DNA of 24,499 bases from Bryobacterales bacterium. Lineage in GTDB: Bacteria; Acidobacteriota; Terriglobia; Bryobacterales; Bryobacteraceae. The stretch covers positions 12,019-36,517 of the forward strand of contig PKZC01000355.1 of the NCBI GenBank assembly GCA_003132905.1, in the 5' to 3' direction. This document shows, piece by piece, positions 1 through 6,829 of the stretch. Positions within the stretch are counted from its first letter, which is position 1, and every line of letters starts with the position of its first letter. Position numbers and translations under genes: made by a program. A model generated the notes under the pieces. It was not told where the DNA came from, did no database searches, and was given only the letters and a program-made list of their open reading frames with translations.

Positions 1-1
1 G

Positions 2-427
2 CCGCGGTATGAGTGTTTACAACCGCATTACAATCTGTACGAGCGCGCGGCATACGAGCAAGACCTGGAGCCATTGTGCCTAAAAGAAGGCATCGGGGTG
101 ATTCCGTATTTCGCGCTGGCCAGCGGATTTCTCACCGGCAAGTACCGGTCGGAGAGCGATTTCTCCAAAGGGCCGCGTGGGGAGATGGTGAAGAAATATC
201 TGAACGATCGTGGTCTCCGGATTCTGGCCGCATTAGATGAAGTGGCGGCGAAACTTCACTCGACGCAGGGCAAGGTAGCGATTGCTTGGCTGATTGCGCG
301 GCCCAGCATCACAGCGCCGATCGCGAGCGCAACCAGCGTTGAGCAATTGAAGGATCTGGTGGATGCGGCGAGTCTGCAACTAGATCCGGATTCGATTAAA
401 ACATTGAACGAAGCCAGCGCTTACTGA
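2..427 (+). CDS. Aldo/keto reductase, C-terminal part (gene runs off the left edge)
   Basis: The reading frame is open from base 2 and ends in TGA at 425-427, giving 141 residues with no start in the window. Members of this family are NAD(P)H-dependent reductases with a TIM barrel of about 320 residues, so a little under half is present. The visible part has the late-barrel signature: LQPHYNLYER, then GIGVIPYFALASGFLTGKY, a helix with VAIAWLIARP, and ITAPIASATSVEQL followed by a LDPDSIKTLNEAS tail. The ITAPIASATS segment is the cofactor-phosphate binding region in this family. The catalytic Tyr and Lys would lie upstream of the window. Substrate cannot be told. The next gene is 153 bases downstream with its own promoter-like sequence, so this gene probably ends its transcription unit. 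Confidence 0.85.
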   Translation, partial: PRYECLQPHYNLYERAAYEQDLEPLCLKEGIGVIPYFALASGFLTGKYRSESDFSKGPRGEMVKKYLNDRGLRILAALDEVAAKLHSTQGKVAIAWLIARPSITAPIASATSVEQLKDLVDAASLQLDPDSIKTLNEASAY

Positions 428-496
428 TCTAAGCAGACTCAGGAGTACTGGTACAATTTGCCTATTACAAGTGTCCTCATTTGGGACTTCCGATGC

Positions 497-517
497 TATA
501 CTTTCAGTACTTTCAGG
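497..517 (+). promoter_or_regulatory. Possible -10 box and tandem 9-mer before the PEP-CTERM gene
   Basis: TATACT at 497-502 matches the sigma70 -10 consensus in five of six bases, but no convincing -35 box lies 16-18 bases upstream. It runs into two adjacent copies of a 9-mer, ACTTTCAGT (500-508) and ACTTTCAGG (509-517). The start codon is 63 bases beyond, with a strong GGGAGG ribosome site at about 571-576. The weak -35 together with the repeat suggests activator-dependent control, which is inference. Confidence 0.35.
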
Positions 518-580
518 CCAGATCCGTGGTTTTTTGCGGTCGGGCCTGGGAATTCATCTTAAGTTTTCGGTGGGAGGACC

Positions 581-1168
581 ATGAAGCGTTTAGCATTACT
601 GATCCTTGTTACAGCAGCCTTCGCGAGTATGGCTTTTGCAAGTGCGATTGACATTACTTTGCACTCATCGGGCGACCCCTTTATTAACCTGAGCAGCATT
701 CTCAATCAATGGGGCACGCCGGGCACTGATGGAACCACCTTCACTATACCCGGCGTGGGAACCGACGAATTCGGCGCCCTGGATCTTGAAAATGATGGTG
801 CACCAATCTCTTCTATCGAAATATACGCCTACGGTAAGGTGGGCACCAGCACGTACACACCTTCCTGCACGGATGGCAGCGGATACAACACTACATTCAC
901 CTGTTCTGCACCCACCTCCCAGGCGATTGGCAGCACGATTTCGCAGAGTTCCCCTATCGTTTGGACCTTTACCGCGGATGCAAAAGGGGACGATATCTCG
1001 ACCGGCACCGAGTTCAGGTTGGTCGACACCTCAAGTGATTCAGGAACCGCGATGTTCTATGAAATCAAGGTTACTACTACTCCCGAACCCACAACGATTC
1101 CGTTTCTCGCAGGCGGTCTGATTCTGATGGGCTGGGCGTTTCGGCGTAAGCTGAATCGCGTGAGCTAG
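581..1168 (+). CDS. PEP-CTERM sorting-domain surface/exported protein
   Basis: A 195-residue secreted protein. Residues 1-21 form a Sec signal peptide (MKRLALLILVTAAFASMAFA). The middle is Ser/Thr/Gly-rich and beta-prone, without a recognised enzymatic motif, and has two cysteines (SCTDGSG and TFTCSAP) that could form a disulfide. The C-terminus is a textbook PEP-CTERM signal: Pro-Glu-Pro at residues 168-170, a hydrophobic helix (IPFLAGGLILMGWAF) and a basic tail RRKLNR. In other bacteria this tail is recognised and cleaved by an exosortase and is linked to exopolysaccharide export. No exosortase gene is in the window. The start is supported by GGGAGG about 5 bases upstream. The gene stands alone, with its own upstream -10-like box and a terminator after it. 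The specific function is unknown. Confidence 0.9.
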   Translation: MKRLALLILVTAAFASMAFASAIDITLHSSGDPFINLSSILNQWGTPGTDGTTFTIPGVGTDEFGALDLENDGAPISSIEIYAYGKVGTSTYTPSCTDGSGYNTTFTCSAPTSQAIGSTISQSSPIVWTFTADAKGDDISTGTEFRLVDTSSDSGTAMFYEIKVTTTPEPTTIPFLAGGLILMGWAFRRKLNRVS

Positions 1169-1195
1169 ATCTTAGGTTTTCTTCGCGTCGCAACC

Positions 1196-1228
1196 AACAC
1201 TGATCCGTTACCGCGGGTCGGTGTTTTT
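1196..1228 (+). terminator. Rho-independent terminator after the PEP-CTERM gene
   Basis: A 12-base-pair stem pairs AACACTGATCCG (1196-1207) with CGGGTCGGTGTT (1214-1225), including two G-U pairs, around a six-base loop. Five T residues occupy 1224-1228. It lies 27 bases after the PEP-CTERM stop and before the DUF3237 gene, where a transcription end is expected. Confidence 0.75.
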
Positions 1229-1288
1229 GCTTTGGTGCCGGATTTTCATCGGTCTCATGGGGACCTTTGATATTCTTGTCGCTGACAA

Positions 1289-1747
1289 ATGACGCCACCC
1301 GAGTTGCAATTCGCGTTCGAGATTGAAGTCGAGGTCGGCGCGCCCCTTGACTTCGGACAGACGCAGAGCGGTCATAGACGCGTGGTTCCTATTCAAGGAG
1401 GGCGCGTCTCAGGGCCCAAACTGCAAGGTCGCGTTTTGCAAGGCGGGGCGGATTGGCAGATCCTGCGTCCGGATGGCGCGGCCGATCTGGATGCGCGCTA
1501 CACCATTCGGACCGATGAGGGCGCGCTAATCTACGTGGTGAATCGCGGCGTCCGGCACGGGCCAGCCGACGTACTGGCGCGTATGAACCGGGGCGAACGC
1601 GTGGAACCAGGATCGTACTATTTCCGCTCCGTCGCAACATTTGAAACCAGCGCCGCGGAGTGTGACTGGCTGACGCGCGCCATCCTGCTGGGCGTCGGCG
1701 AGCGATATCCGGACAAAGTAGCGATCAGATTCTGGGCAGTCGCTTGA
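1289..1747 (+). CDS. DUF3237 family protein
   Basis: A 152-residue cytoplasmic protein with no signal peptide. Its pattern matches DUF3237, a small beta-barrel family of unknown biochemical function: an N-terminal [14 protein letters not shown], the central [21 protein letters not shown], then [22 protein letters not shown], and a C-terminal [19 protein letters not shown] stretch. The start is ATG at 1289; no strong ribosome site is evident. The stop overlaps the next gene's TTG start in a TTGA junction (1744-1747), so the two are probably translationally coupled. In many genomes DUF3237 genes neighbour dehydrogenases and aromatic or ketone metabolism genes, so a helper role for the SDR is plausible but unproven. 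Confidence 0.85.
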   Translation: MTPPELQFAFEIEVEVGAPLDFGQTQSGHRRVVPIQGGRVSGPKLQGRVLQGGADWQILRPDGAADLDARYTIRTDEGALIYVVNRGVRHGPADVLARMNRGERVEPGSYYFRSVATFETSAAECDWLTRAILLGVGERYPDKVAIRFWAVA

Positions 1748-2493
1748 CTCGCGTCGCTCTTGTTACGGGCGCCGGCAGCGGCATCGGCCGCGCGGTGAGC
1801 TTGGCTTTCCATTCGGCCGGATACTCGGTAGTGCTGGCTGGACGCCGCGCCTCCGAACTGGAGCGAACCGCTGCCATGGTCGGGAGCGGCGTCGCGTCGA
1901 TCTTGGTGGTCCCAAGCGATATTACACAGCCGGACGCCGTGGCGGCGCTGTTCGATCGAACCAAAGAAGCTTTCGGACGCCTGGATGTTCTTTTCAACAA
2001 CGCCGGCACGAATGCGCCCCCCGTTCCGATGGAAGATCTAAGCTTCGAGCAGTGGAGCGCCGTCGTAGCCGTCAACTTGACCGGTTCTTTTCTTTGCGCG
2101 CAGCACGCCATCCGGCTGATGAAGTCGCAGCACCCGCGCGGAGGGCGAATCATTAATAACGGATCCATTTCGGCGCATGCGCCGCGCCCCAACTCCGGGC
2201 CTTATACCGCGACCAAGCATGCCATCACCGGGCTGACGAAGAGCATTTCGCTCGACGGCCGAAAGCACGACATCGCCTGCGGGCAGATCGATATCGGCAA
2301 CGCCGCAACCGAGATGACCGAGCGCATGACAGCAGGCGTCTTGCAGGCTGATGGAACGAAGGCGCCCGAGCCTCGCATGGATGTGAAACTGGTGGCGGGC
2401 GCGGTCCTTTATATGGCCAATCTGCCACTAGAGGCGAACGTGCAGTTCATGACGGTAATGGCGACGAAGATGCCGTTTGTCGGGCGGGGGTAA
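1744..2493 (+). CDS. Short-chain dehydrogenase/reductase (SDR)
   Basis: A 249-residue classical SDR, a cytosolic NAD(P)-dependent oxidoreductase. Residues 8-15 carry the Rossmann cofactor motif TGAGSGIG, followed by NNAG in the strand-4 region. The catalytic Ser lies in GSISAHAP, with Tyr154 and Lys158 in YTATK. A later stretch, [15 protein letters not shown], covers the substrate loop. Length is normal for the family. Gly-Arg-Arg after strand 2 (LAGRRASEL) hints at NADP preference, which is inference. The start is TTG at 1744, because the Rossmann motif begins only seven codons later and there is no ATG upstream in frame; it overlaps the stop of the DUF3237 gene. The end faces the minus-strand toxin gene 20 bases away. 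Substrate unknown. Confidence 0.9.
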   Translation: MTRVALVTGAGSGIGRAVSLAFHSAGYSVVLAGRRASELERTAAMVGSGVASILVVPSDITQPDAVAALFDRTKEAFGRLDVLFNNAGTNAPPVPMEDLSFEQWSAVVAVNLTGSFLCAQHAIRLMKSQHPRGGRIINNGSISAHAPRPNSGPYTATKHAITGLTKSISLDGRKHDIACGQIDIGNAATEMTERMTAGVLQADGTKAPEPRMDVKLVAGAVLYMANLPLEANVQFMTVMATKMPFVGRG

Positions 2494-2513
2494 TCTTGTG
2501 CGGCCTAGCGGTC

Positions 2514-2843
2514 CTAATGTTCCAAAGAAAACGTCCGGCGAAGAACCTCAGCCAACGTCGTTCGGTCGGTTTCTGCGAGTTCACCGATGCGGCGAACTAT
2601 CTCGTCTTTTGCCAGCACCGTTAGCTTGTGAACTCGGATCGTTGAAGCGACGTTGAGACCAGCCTCCCGCCATTGGCGAAGGGCGACATCGAAGTCCGTA
2701 TCTCTGGGCTGAGACGTGACGGGTGCCGCGACGAAGTCATCGTCTCCCGCATCGAGGAGAACCACCGCCGGTCGCACCTTGCCGCCTGGTATCTGGTGGA
2801 AGTCGATCCGAATCAGAACGACTTCACCCGGCCGGAGGGTCAT
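2514..2843 (-). CDS. Type II toxin, MazF/PemK family endoribonuclease
   Basis: A 109-residue protein with the CcdB/MazF fold pattern: an N-terminal PGEVVLIRIDFH strand, the KVRPAVVLL motif that carries the catalytic Arg region, then APVTSQPR, and STIRVHKLTVLAKDEIVRRIGEL toward the C-terminus. Family members are sequence-specific mRNA interferases held inactive by a cognate antitoxin. The gene starts 20 bases inside the end of the upstream small ORF (2824-3054), the typical overlap of a toxin with its antitoxin. No truncation is visible, so it could be active. Cleavage specificity cannot be read from the sequence. Confidence 0.88.
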   Translation of the reverse strand: MTLRPGEVVLIRIDFHQIPGGKVRPAVVLLDAGDDDFVAAPVTSQPRDTDFDVALRQWREAGLNVASTIRVHKLTVLAKDEIVRRIGELAETDRTTLAEVLRRTFSLEH

Positions 2844-3054
2844 GGATCAGCTGTTCGTAAACGGAGTCGTTGGGAGCGTATGCAGACTCGAACTGGCGCC
2901 GTCCTGCCTCGCGCCACCCATTTTCCTCTTCCGATACACCCCATACCAACACAACAGCGACCTTTTCTCCGGGAGGGACCTGCGATGCGATTTCGGGCGG
3001 AACCGCAATTTGACCATTCGGTGCAATCTCCCCACGGAAGTCTGCAGTCTTCAT
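2824..3054 (-). CDS. Putative antitoxin of the MazF/PemK pair (AbrB/MazE-like)
   Basis: A 76-residue acidic protein directly upstream of, and overlapping by 20 bases, the MazF-like toxin. Residues 8-38 (GEIAPNGQIAVPPEIASQV, then PPGEKVAVVLVW) resemble the swapped-hairpin AbrB/MazE DNA-binding domain with its G-x-I-x-V/L-P-P pattern. The C-terminal half, rich in Glu and Arg and ending in NDSVYEQLIHDPPAG, would be the toxin-binding tail. The ribosome site AAGGA lies about 9 bases before the ATG at 3054. Type II antitoxins of this kind normally repress their own promoter; candidate palindromes lie just upstream (3073-3078 and 3080-3091). The assignment rests mainly on context and weak domain similarity. 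Confidence 0.75.
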   Translation of the reverse strand: MKTADFRGEIAPNGQIAVPPEIASQVPPGEKVAVVLVWGVSEEENGWREAGRRQFESAYAPNDSVYEQLIHDPPAG

Positions 3055-3079
3055 CCTGTTCCGTCCTTCATTTGATCAT

Positions 3080-3130
3080 CTCACGTATGAGCTAGGGAAC
3101 GCGGGTCAGGCTCGTTCGAATGATATATCA
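3080..3130. promoter_or_regulatory. Palindromes in the toxin/aromatic-operon intergenic region
   Basis: This divergent spacer holds CTCA-cgta-TGAG (3080-3091) close to the antitoxin start and a perfect 10-base palindrome TGATATATCA (3121-3130). The first is placed for antitoxin autorepression. The second lies midway and could serve either direction. No binding protein can be named from the sequence. Confidence 0.3.
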
Positions 3131-3184
3131 GACCCGTTCATTGTCCCATTGCGCTCTCTATCTTTCGATAAAAACTCAACGAAA

Positions 3185-3231
3185 TCTGAGAGATCAGAAA
3201 CTTGACAGCGCCGTTCGTCGCCTGTCATACT
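3185..3231 (+). promoter_or_regulatory. Sigma70-type promoter of the aromatic operon with adjacent inverted repeat
   Basis: A perfect -35 hexamer TTGACA (3202-3207) is followed after 18 bases by CATACT (3226-3231), a four-of-six match to TATAAT. Transcription would begin near 3238-3241, on or just before the ATG at 3241. Immediately upstream of the -35 box is an inverted repeat TCTGA-gaga-TCAGA (3185-3198), well placed for a regulator site. Confidence 0.6.
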
Positions 3232-3240
3232 GCCTTTGCA

Positions 3241-4170
3241 ATGGGCGCACAAGCCGTAACAGGTACAGCTACGTCCGTGTCGGACGCGGCATGGAAAGCG
3301 ATTGAAGGCGGGTACGATTTACAAGTTCACGTCGCACCGGATGTGATTGAGCGTCGCATTGACGACATCGATCTGGCGCACGAATTTTTGAAGCGCGGCC
3401 TCAAGGGATTCGTTCTGAAGTCGCACTACTTTCCAACCGCTGAACGGGCCAAGGTGGTCTCTAAAGCCGTGCCGGGAATCCAAGCCTTCGGCGCGATCAC
3501 GCTGAATCACAGCGTCGGTGGATTGAACCCCGTGGCTGTTGAATTATCTGGCCGCTCGGGCGCGAAAATGGTTTGGATGCCCACCGTGGATGCCGCCAAC
3601 GAAACCGCCGGCCGCGTGGATGGTCCAAGCACCAAGCTGCCGTTCTGGGCGAAGATCCAGCGCGAACTGGCGGCTACAGGAATCGCGCCGCCGCCGTTAA
3701 CGGTTTTGGATGACAAAGGCAATTTGAACGAAGCTGCTCGTAGATGTCTCGAGATTATTGGCAATCACAATATGATCATGGCCACCGGGCACCTGGGGCG
3801 CAAAGAGATTTTCGCGTTGGTACGCGGCGCGCGCGAGATGAAGCTGCAGCGCGTACTGGTGACCCATGCCGAGTTCCCCTCGCAGAGTCTGACGGCCGAT
3901 GAGCAGGCCGAACTGGCGAAAGAAGGCGCCTTGATCGAGCATTGTTTCACCACCATGCATACCGGTAAGGCTCCCTGGGACGAAGTGATGGTGAGCATCC
4001 GTAAAGCGGGTCCGGAGCATTGCGTTCTTTCCACCGACCTCGGCCAGACCATCAATCCGCCCGTGTCCGACGGCTTCGCGATGTTCGCTCAGACTCTGAT
4101 GGACGGCGGATTCTCGGCCGCCGATATCAAGCGCATGGCTGTGACGAATCCCAGCGCACTCGTGAACTGA
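3241..4170 (+). CDS. DUF6282 amidohydrolase-like protein, first gene of the aromatic operon
   Basis: A 309-residue cytoplasmic protein of the DUF6282 family, related to the amidohydrolase TIM-barrel superfamily. Motifs in order: YDLQVHVAPDVIERR (residues 25-39), the position of the superfamily HxH metal motif; FVLKSHYFPT; MATGHLGRKE; VLVTHAEFP; and LSTDLGQTINP, which holds the strand-8 Asp. The first metal-motif residue is Gln28 instead of His (Q-V-H30). The hydrolase role is inferred. In this operon it could act where LigI opens the pyrone lactone. The start is taken as ATG 3241. The TTG at 3202 is also in frame but is the -35 box itself, and the extra residues look non-coding. Fifteen bases separate it from the next gene. 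Confidence 0.75.
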   Translation: MGAQAVTGTATSVSDAAWKAIEGGYDLQVHVAPDVIERRIDDIDLAHEFLKRGLKGFVLKSHYFPTAERAKVVSKAVPGIQAFGAITLNHSVGGLNPVAVELSGRSGAKMVWMPTVDAANETAGRVDGPSTKLPFWAKIQRELAATGIAPPPLTVLDDKGNLNEAARRCLEIIGNHNMIMATGHLGRKEIFALVRGAREMKLQRVLVTHAEFPSQSLTADEQAELAKEGALIEHCFTTMHTGKAPWDEVMVSIRKAGPEHCVLSTDLGQTINPPVSDGFAMFAQTLMDGGFSAADIKRMAVTNPSALVN

Positions 4171-4185
4171 AGGTTTCGATTTCCT

Positions 4186-4908
4186 ATGGATTCTCAAAAA
4201 AGCGTTCTGGTGGTGAGCGCCCATGCGGCCGATTTCGTATGGCGCGCGGGCGGGGCAATCGCGTTGTACGCGCAGAAAGGTTACCGCGTCCGTATTTTGT
4301 GCTTGTCGTTCGGCGAGCGCGGCGAATCCGAGCGATTGTGGAAAAAAGAAGGCATGACGGTGGAGTGCGTGAAGCAGGAGCGGCAGAAGGAATCGGAGCG
4401 CGCCGCCGGAATTTTGGGTGCTGAGATCCGTTTCTTCGATTCCGGCGATTATCCCATCAAGGCTTCCGAAGAAACCATTCATGAAATGGTGGTGGAGTTT
4501 CGCAAGCTGCAGCCGGAAGTGGTGCTGACGCACTCCTACGAAGATCCTTATAATCCTGACCATCCCTACGCCAACATGCTTACGCTGCAGACGCGCGTGT
4601 ATGCGCAGGCAGCTGGCTATCCGGCCGAGGGCAAGCAACTGGGCGCGCCGCCGGTGTTCATCTTTGAGCCGCACCAGCCCGAGCAGTGCGAGTTTAAGCC
4701 GCAAGTGCTGCTCGACATCACGCCGGTGTACGAGATCAAAGAGAAAGCCATGGAGTCGATGGAAGCCCAGGAGCACCTGTGGAATTACTATCGCGATTTG
4801 GCGAAGCGCCGCGGCACACAGGCCGTCCGTAACTCCGGCAAAAAAGGAATTAAGTACGCCGAGGCGTATCAAAGGGTTTATCCGCAGGTAGCTAGCGAAT
4901 TTTCCTGA
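4186..4908 (+). CDS. galB: 4-oxalomesaconate hydratase, GalB type (PIG-L family)
   Basis: A 240-residue zinc-dependent protein of the PIG-L/LmbE fold. It closely fits GalB of Pseudomonas putida, which hydrates 4-oxalomesaconate to 4-carboxy-4-hydroxy-2-oxoadipate in gallate and protocatechuate 4,5-cleavage. The first metal motif is S-A-H13-A-A-D16-F-V-W-R-A-G-G, the variant typical of GalB rather than the AHPDDE of deacetylases. Other features are CLSFGERGES, ILGAEIRFFDSGDYP, LTHSYEDPYNPDHP (His116, Asp125, His126 as further likely ligands), FEPHQPEQCEFKP, and AQEHLWNYY near the C-terminus. Cytosolic. It lies 11 bases before the aldolase gene that would use its product. The weak ribosome site suggests dependence on translation of the preceding gene. 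Confidence 0.88.
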   Translation: MDSQKSVLVVSAHAADFVWRAGGAIALYAQKGYRVRILCLSFGERGESERLWKKEGMTVECVKQERQKESERAAGILGAEIRFFDSGDYPIKASEETIHEMVVEFRKLQPEVVLTHSYEDPYNPDHPYANMLTLQTRVYAQAAGYPAEGKQLGAPPVFIFEPHQPEQCEFKPQVLLDITPVYEIKEKAMESMEAQEHLWNYYRDLAKRRGTQAVRNSGKKGIKYAEAYQRVYPQVASEFS

Positions 4909-4919
4909 GTGGTATAAGA

Positions 4920-5645
4920 ATGCCCCACAAGGTGGTCCGCAAGATCTCGCGTCCCGATGCTGAGGCCGTCAAGCTGCTCGGTGAGCTGGGCGTAGCAACG
5001 GTGCATGAAGCGCAAGGCCGCACTGGCCTGATGCTGCCATACATGCGTCCCATCTATCTTTCTGCAAGAGTCTCAGGACCTGCCGTCACGGTATCGTGCC
5101 ACCCTGGCGATAACCTGATGATCCACGCGGCGGTCGAGGTCTGCAAACCGGGCGACGTTTTGGTAGTGGTGACGCATTCGGAATCCACCGACGGCATGTT
5201 CGGCGAGTTGCTTGGAACGTCCTGCCAGACGCACGGCGTGGTGGGGTTGATTATTGACGCGGGCGTTCGCGATACCACTGAACTCACTGAAATGAAGTTT
5301 CCGGTGTGGGCCAAGGCGATTTCAGCGCAGGGTACGGTGAAGGCGAGTCCCGGATCGGTGAACGTACCCGTAGTGTGCGCGGGTGCGTTGGTGAATCCAG
5401 GCGATGTGATCGCGGGTGATGCGGACGGCGTTGTGGTGGTTCCACGCGCCCACGCGGCTGAGGTTGCCAAAGCCGGCCAGCAGCGTATCGCCAAGGAACA
5501 GAAAACGCGCGAGCGTCTTGCCAAAGGCGAGTTGGGCGTCGATTTTTATGGTCTCCGCGCCAAGCTGAAGGAACTCGGAGTCGAGTACGTCGAGGAACTC
5601 GCCGAGGAATCCTCCGCGAACGGACGGACTATTGTAAAGGGGTAA
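4920..5645 (+). CDS. galC: 4-carboxy-4-hydroxy-2-oxoadipate aldolase / oxaloacetate decarboxylase (RraA-like, LigK/GalC type)
   Basis: A 241-residue class II pyruvate aldolase of the RraA-like fold. Enzymes of this type split 4-carboxy-4-hydroxy-2-oxoadipate to pyruvate and oxaloacetate and can decarboxylate oxaloacetate, using a divalent metal. Key signatures: GVATVHEAQGRTGLM near residue 22, SARVSGPAVTVSCHPGDN, the substrate/metal loop GMFGELLGTS, and DAGVRDTTEL with Arg117-Asp118, matching the catalytic Arg-Asp pair of the characterised family. It ends in a longer helical tail than regulator RraA, which supports an enzyme over an RNase E inhibitor. The gene sits between the hydratase that makes its substrate and the ring-cleaving dioxygenase, only 4 bases from the latter. 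Confidence 0.88.
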   Translation: MPHKVVRKISRPDAEAVKLLGELGVATVHEAQGRTGLMLPYMRPIYLSARVSGPAVTVSCHPGDNLMIHAAVEVCKPGDVLVVVTHSESTDGMFGELLGTSCQTHGVVGLIIDAGVRDTTELTEMKFPVWAKAISAQGTVKASPGSVNVPVVCAGALVNPGDVIAGDADGVVVVPRAHAAEVAKAGQQRIAKEQKTRERLAKGELGVDFYGLRAKLKELGVEYVEELAEESSANGRTIVKG

Positions 5646-5649
5646 CACA

Positions 5650-6822
5650 ATGGGAGAAATCGTATTTGCGGCAGCCACGGTTCATGCGCCGCAGCTATTC
5701 ACCTATCCTCCGAGCGAGGACAAAGCGCAGTTGGACGCCGACATCGCCGCCATGCGCGAGCTTGGCAAGAACCTGGATGAGATCAAGCCCGACGCGGTGA
5801 TGGTGATCGGCAGCGACCACTTGGAAACATTCTTTCTTTCCGCGGTGCCCACGTTCGCCATCGTGGGAGGCGAGAAATCGAAAGCCGCCTTCGCCCGAAA
5901 AACCTACGCGCTTCCCATTCACGGCTTCACCGAAGAATTGGTCACCGATCTGGTGAACGATGGCTTCGATATGACCTATTCGCAGGATGCCGAGCTCGGC
6001 CATGCGTTTGCCGCCGTCTACGAATGGGTGATCGAAGGGCGCTCGGTGCCGGTGATTCCGGTTTTCGTGAATACCTATCTGCCGCCACTGCCCACGGCCC
6101 GCCGCTGTGCGCAACTGGGCGCCGCCATTCGCGATGCCATCCTCAAATCGCCGTACAAGATTGCCATCGTTGCCAGCGGCGGTATGTCGCACTATCCCGG
6201 CGCATGGAAATATCCACAGCCGGCGTTTGATTTCGATTGGTGGGCCATTGCCCACATGGAGCGCGGAAACAATAGTGCGCTGCTGGAATTGAGCAACGAG
6301 CAATTGGACGAAGTAGGCAACACCGAAATGCTGCCCTGGATGATTTTGTTCGGCGCCATCGGCCAGCAGCCGGGCGAGCTGATCACCTATCAGCCCACCT
6401 GGCATCACGGGCATGCGGTGATGCGCTTCATTCCCAATCGGAAAGGCACGCCGACAACTCCTGAGCCCGCGGCCAAGTTCGGCTTTGGAAGCGCGGAAGG
6501 CTATCAGTTCTACCGGCATCCCGATCCGTCGGTGTATCCGCTGAATAAGCTGCTGTACGATCTGCGGTTCAGCCAGCAACTGCGCCGCCGGTTGTTTGAG
6601 AACACGCCGTTGTTAGCTTCCGAGTACGGGCTCACGCCGGAGCAGGCCGTAGTGCTTGAGACAATGAAGGACGAAAGCATCGACGCGGTGCGTTCTCTGA
6701 AACCGCATCCGCTGGTAGATGCGGGCGCGCATCCTCTTGGCATGTGGATGTCGATCATCACGGTGCAGGCCGAGCAGCGCCGCATGCGCGCCGAACAAGC
6801 GCAAGCCACGGCAATCAAGTAG
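5650..6822 (+). CDS. Fused extradiol ring-cleavage dioxygenase (LigB + LigA domains), gallate/protocatechuate type
   Basis: A 390-residue type II extradiol dioxygenase. Residues 1-275 are a LigB-like catalytic domain with the likely Fe(II) ligands His12 (ATVHAPQL), His57 (VIGSDH) and Glu226 (GNTEMLPW), and His181 in GGMSH as the probable acid/base. Residues from about 290 resemble the small LigA subunit (PLNKLLYDLRFSQQLRRR, EYGLTPEQ, then a GAHPLGMW motif). Such fusion is the layout of gallate dioxygenases GalA and DesB (about 420 residues), while classical protocatechuate 4,5-dioxygenase has two subunits. Gallate is therefore a good first guess, with protocatechuate possible. A strong AAAGGGG ribosome site (5637-5643) precedes the ATG. 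The transporter gene follows after 7 bases. Confidence 0.88.
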   Translation: MGEIVFAAATVHAPQLFTYPPSEDKAQLDADIAAMRELGKNLDEIKPDAVMVIGSDHLETFFLSAVPTFAIVGGEKSKAAFARKTYALPIHGFTEELVTDLVNDGFDMTYSQDAELGHAFAAVYEWVIEGRSVPVIPVFVNTYLPPLPTARRCAQLGAAIRDAILKSPYKIAIVASGGMSHYPGAWKYPQPAFDFDWWAIAHMERGNNSALLELSNEQLDEVGNTEMLPWMILFGAIGQQPGELITYQPTWHHGHAVMRFIPNRKGTPTTPEPAAKFGFGSAEGYQFYRHPDPSVYPLNKLLYDLRFSQQLRRRLFENTPLLASEYGLTPEQAVVLETMKDESIDAVRSLKPHPLVDAGAHPLGMWMSIITVQAEQRRMRAEQAQATAIK

Positions 6823-6829
6823 CTTTCAC

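Noticed and set aside
449..461. Sigma54-like promoter TGGTAC...TTGC before the PEP-CTERM gene
   Set aside because: The GG and GC elements are separated by 8 bases instead of the required 10, so it does not fit the -24/-12 geometry.
3202..3240. TTG start 13 codons upstream for the DUF6282 gene
   Set aside because: The TTG is part of a perfect -35 hexamer and the predicted extra residues do not look like family sequence; transcription likely begins downstream of it.
3697..4872. Long minus-strand open frame (391 codons) opposite the DUF6282 and galB genes
   Set aside because: It spans two well-supported plus-strand genes, its product is His/Leu/Arg-rich with no recognisable domain, and it is explained by GC-rich codon structure of the sense genes.
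5695..6579. Long minus-strand open frame (294 codons) opposite the dioxygenase
   Set aside because: It is a shadow of the dioxygenase gene, whose catalytic residues are all present in the sense frame.
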